A stretch of DNA of 64,000 bases. It comes from Strigops habroptila (taxonomy: Eukaryota; Chordata; Aves; Psittaciformes; Psittacidae). The notes under the pieces were generated by a model. It was not told the origin of the DNA. It did not search any database and saw only the letters and a program-made list of their open reading frames with translations. Positions 61,008-64,000 of this stretch are shown here, in pieces. The translations under genes were made by a program, and so were the position numbers. The stretch covers positions 49,128,744-49,192,743 of the forward strand of contig NC_044279.2 of assembly GCF_004027225.2 (NCBI RefSeq), in the 5' to 3' direction. Each line of letters starts with the position of its first letter. Positions within the stretch are counted from its first letter, which is position 1.

Positions 61008-64000
61008 GTGAGTCTAACGTTTTGTATAATTATCTCTGTGTTTACTATTTGCATGTGATGAATATGTGGTGTAATTTTGCTTAATACACATGGTGATAAT
61101 TACAAGGAGAAAGCAATTATTTTAGCACTAAAAATAAGAGAAATCTTGTTCAAGTTCTTACCAAGTGTGTGGGAGTCCAGAGTTTATCCTGCTGTGCTAA
61201 ATTACTGTGTAGATAAAGGGGTACTTTGAAAAAAAGCTACCATGTTTTTAAATTATTTTGTGCTTACATTGGGGAAGTCTCTTAAGTCTTGAGAGATTGT
61301 TTTTGAAGACCACTTACTTTTCTGCAAGATACCAGGAATTAGAGAAAGGAATCCAGGATACAAAGTAGACCTTTAAGGAAGTAATGAATTTCCTCAAATT
61401 TCACTCTTTCCTTGTATTCTTTGCAGCCTGTATTTAAAAAAAAAAAAAATGGTCGTGTGTGTTACTTAGATTATATGATCCATTTTTGGTTATAGGTTGA
61501 TAGGTCTTTTGGATTCAAGACCGTTCCTAGATTCAGGACTGTGAAGATAGAACAGAAAGTTCCCATTTTGATTTCACTGCGCCAAACGGGATGCTTCTGT
61601 CTGAGTGGTTCTACCCTTTGTGATGGGCAGATAGTTGTTCTGCTTTCCTACTATTTGCAACTGTGATTTAAATAAATTTAATTCCTGCAGTTTTCTATAG
61701 GAAGCTGTCAGAGAGAAGTGACTGAAAGTACTAATCAGCAAGCTCCCAAACGCACACTCTTTTACTGAGATTGGGATGCTTTGCACCCGTGAAAGCAAAA
61801 GATTGTGATCTCTTTGTGACACCATCTTGTGGTAAAAAGCATTATTCTGTGGAATGCTGTTAGCTGATGGTGATATACTATAGACAGTTTTGGTTTTCTT
61901 TTGCAAACAATACATTATGAAGAATTATGAAGAATTACTGTTGCAGTATCATAGGTGTAAAGATATTGGTTGCATGGGACTTCTGGAAGTCATTTAGTCC
62001 AGCTTCTGACTTGAAGAATGACTTTTGCTAAGACAGATCAAACCAGCTGTGGCTTTGTCTTCACAACCTTGAATGAAGAAGATTCCCTAATCAGTCTAGA
62101 TAACCTCTTCCAGTACCACCCTACCCTCCCAATTAACCTACTTTTCCTGTTGTCCAATCTGCAAGTCATTCCTAATGCTTTCAGAGTCATCTGAATTGAA
62201 GTCATCTAGTCCAGATGAAACTGTGGTCATTACTCGTTGTTATACTATCTGTTTCTACTCAGAAGAGTTTGGCGTCTTTACTTTTATAAGTCTTTTTCAA
62301 GTAGTTGTGGGTAGCTGTTAGGTCACCCATGAGCCTCTTCTTTGCCAGATTAAGTAAGGCTTCCTCAATCTATTCTTTAATGCTTTATGCCCCTAATCAT
62401 TTTGGTAGAACTCCATGGGACCCTGTTTCTTGGCATCCTTGGTACACAGAGGAGCCTGAAAGTCGACATAGTACTCTAGGTGGAGCTTCATGAGTTCCAA
62501 GTAAGGGAAGAAAATAACTCCTCAGTGTACTGTACATTTCTCCTAGCGTAACCCATTTTGCAGTTTGCCTTCTTTGCGACAAGACACTGCTGGCTCAAGT
62601 TTAACAACCAGGTCTTTTCTGGCAGTGCTGTTACTCTGAAAGTTGGCTTCCAGTGTGTACAGTTGCATTCCTCCCCAGATGCACAGCTTGGCACTTCTTC
62701 CAGTAGAACTACTTCCTCAAGTTTCACAAGATCTCCTTTGACTGAATTTCCACCATTCTTTAATTCTCATGATGTGGATAACAGATCCATTACCTATGTA
62801 CCTCCTAATACAGTGGCAAAATTGAGGAATCTGCATTTTTTGAGAGACAAAAGGAAATGATGCTACAAAGTGACATCTTTGCAACAGTTTATCTGATGCT
62901 AGAACAGATTCAGATGTTCAGAACTGAATGAATAGGTTAAATCTGTGGGGTTTTGTTCATAGTTATTGAATTTGTTCATAAAATACTTTGTAAAATATGT
63001 ACTGAACTAGGTATAGTAAAAGACAAACAATTTTAAGTAAGAATGATGTATTTTACGTCTTAATTGTTTAATGTTGACACCACTTCTATTTAATTATTTC
63101 TTTGCCATTAGTCTGTATTATGTTGCTTTTTAAAACAGAAAATTGGCTGTATTAGAATGACTTATCAGAAGCATCTGAGATTGCGTATTTGAACTGCTTA
63201 TGGTTAATAGTAAAATTATATTGAAGTTATACCAATATGTTACAGATGTGATCTGACTGTATTGAACACTTCTGTTACAGAAGTTACTCATCAAAGCTTT
63301 TTAAAATATTATCTGATACTTTGGTTTCAAATTATTGTCTTGAATTGCAATTAATATTACACGACTGTGTGGACAGCACATCTGATCCATTCCAAACCTC
63401 ACTTACTGGAAATTTCCCATTATCCAAGATAGGGACCAAACCTCAACATGCTCAAGTATGTGTGGTTTGCACATAGCAAGGTACCAGTCAGCTTTCTCTA
63501 GGTCAGTTGATTCTGGAAGACTTAAGTCTTCTGAATGATAATCATTTAAAAATCTTGCTGAACAATTAGGACATTAGGAACTCAGCTTTCAAATAGGGTG
63601 TTTGCTCATCAGGCACCTGTTCTGTTTCTAGGAACCTATGTCTGTCACACAGCAGGATCAGATCTCCAGAAGCTTGAAAAATCTTTAGTAATTGATTTTG
63701 TTCTGCAGTGTCTGTTTGACTTTCTGACAAAACCAAATGCCTAAAGTTAACAACAAATTGTTAAAAATTATACTGTTCATACCCCCCCGAAGTCTTTTAC
63801 TTCTAAAATGTGCTACAACAGTTTTCATTACCTTATTTAAGAAGGAACCATATTGAATTTTCATATTTGTTTCTGCATGCCCTTTGATTCCTTGAATGAC
63901 GTAAAATCTGAAAGCACTTGTTTAATAATTATTTCAGAATATTTTGTAGGTTTAGTAAGTGTTAAGTAAATGCAAATATATGGGACATTTATTTTTGCCT
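61008..64000 (+). other. CFAP54: Start of CFAP54 intron 8, running off the window
   Basis: Begins with the strong donor GTGAGT. I looked for the next conserved CFAP54 block (expected to start LPWPRT) and did not see it, so the next exon is probably beyond 64000. Apart from the CR1 copy at 61945-62750 and an A run near 61436-61449, nothing is recognised. Confidence 0.75.
61945..62750 (-). mobile_element. Old, diverged CR1 LINE copy (about 0.8 kb)
   Basis: Read on the plus strand, the motif order is that of a reversed CR1 3' half: TATCATAGGTGTAAAG, then ACTTCTGGAAGTCATTTAGTCC, further on GTCACCCATGAGCCTCTTCT, CTCTAGGTGGAGCTTCATGAG, TTTGCAGTTTGCCTTC and CCCAGATGCACAGCTTGGCAC. All are clearly related to CR1 but carry many substitutions and small indels, so this insertion is much older than the copy at 43594-43790. 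Frames inside it (62305-62493, 62558-62860) are relics or chance, not genes. The left-hand end is uncertain by some tens of bases. Confidence 0.8.

Noticed and set aside
62558..62860. 100-codon plus-strand frame near the right edge
   Set aside because: Most of it lies in the old CR1 copy in the reversed orientation, so it is not a host exon.
61008..64000. Search for CFAP54 exon 9
   Set aside because: No segment between splice-like sites encodes the expected next conserved block. The frames at 61574-61915 and 62305-62860 are antisense, chance or CR1-derived.
1..64000. tRNA, rRNA, CRISPR, prokaryotic operon or integron features
   Set aside because: None seen. The window has eukaryotic introns, CpG islands and avian retroposons throughout.

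Overview
The window is vertebrate nuclear DNA, almost certainly from a bird. It is A+T-rich, has two CpG islands, one interrupted gene with GT-AG introns, and several avian-type retroposons: CR1 fragments with the typical 3' end, plus a solo LTR of the type common in neoavian genomes. That LTR makes Neoaves, possibly a songbird, the best guess. There are no bacterial features, operons or CRISPR arrays.

Layout. From 1 to about 19.2 kb I see only A+T-rich non-coding DNA with simple repeats, two short tandem duplications and one striking 33-bp palindrome. A strong CpG island lies at about 19.2-20.7 kb. On its minus strand there is a good splice donor at 19740/19739, so it probably holds the first, non-coding exon of a minus-strand gene, with the first 19 kb as its intron 1. 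The gene order ELK3-CDK17-CFAP54-NEDD1 known from other amniotes makes CDK17 the likely gene, but no CDK17 coding exon is visible here. From 20.7 to 43.6 kb the DNA looks intergenic. It holds one CR1 scrap and one unexpectedly long unidentified open frame at 30155-30937. A CR1 fragment and a second CpG island (44.1-44.9 kb) precede the main gene.

The main gene is the 5' end of CFAP54 on the plus strand. It encodes a subunit of the ciliary central apparatus. Eight exons between 44375 and 61007 splice in frame (197, 106, 147, 172, 59, 144, 114 and 102 coding bases), giving 347 codons. The rest of this roughly 3,000-residue protein lies beyond the right edge. A near-perfect RFX X-box (44329-44341) sits 33 bases upstream of the start codon, as expected for a gene switched on in ciliated cells. 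Its introns contain a complete ERVL-type solo LTR with target-site duplication, worn LINE fragments, and an old CR1 copy of about 800 bp.

I found no previously undescribed biological system. The most useful observations are the CFAP54 exon model with its X-box, the LTR promoter in intron 1, the probable head-to-head partner at the first CpG island, and the unexplained 30.2-30.9 kb open frame.
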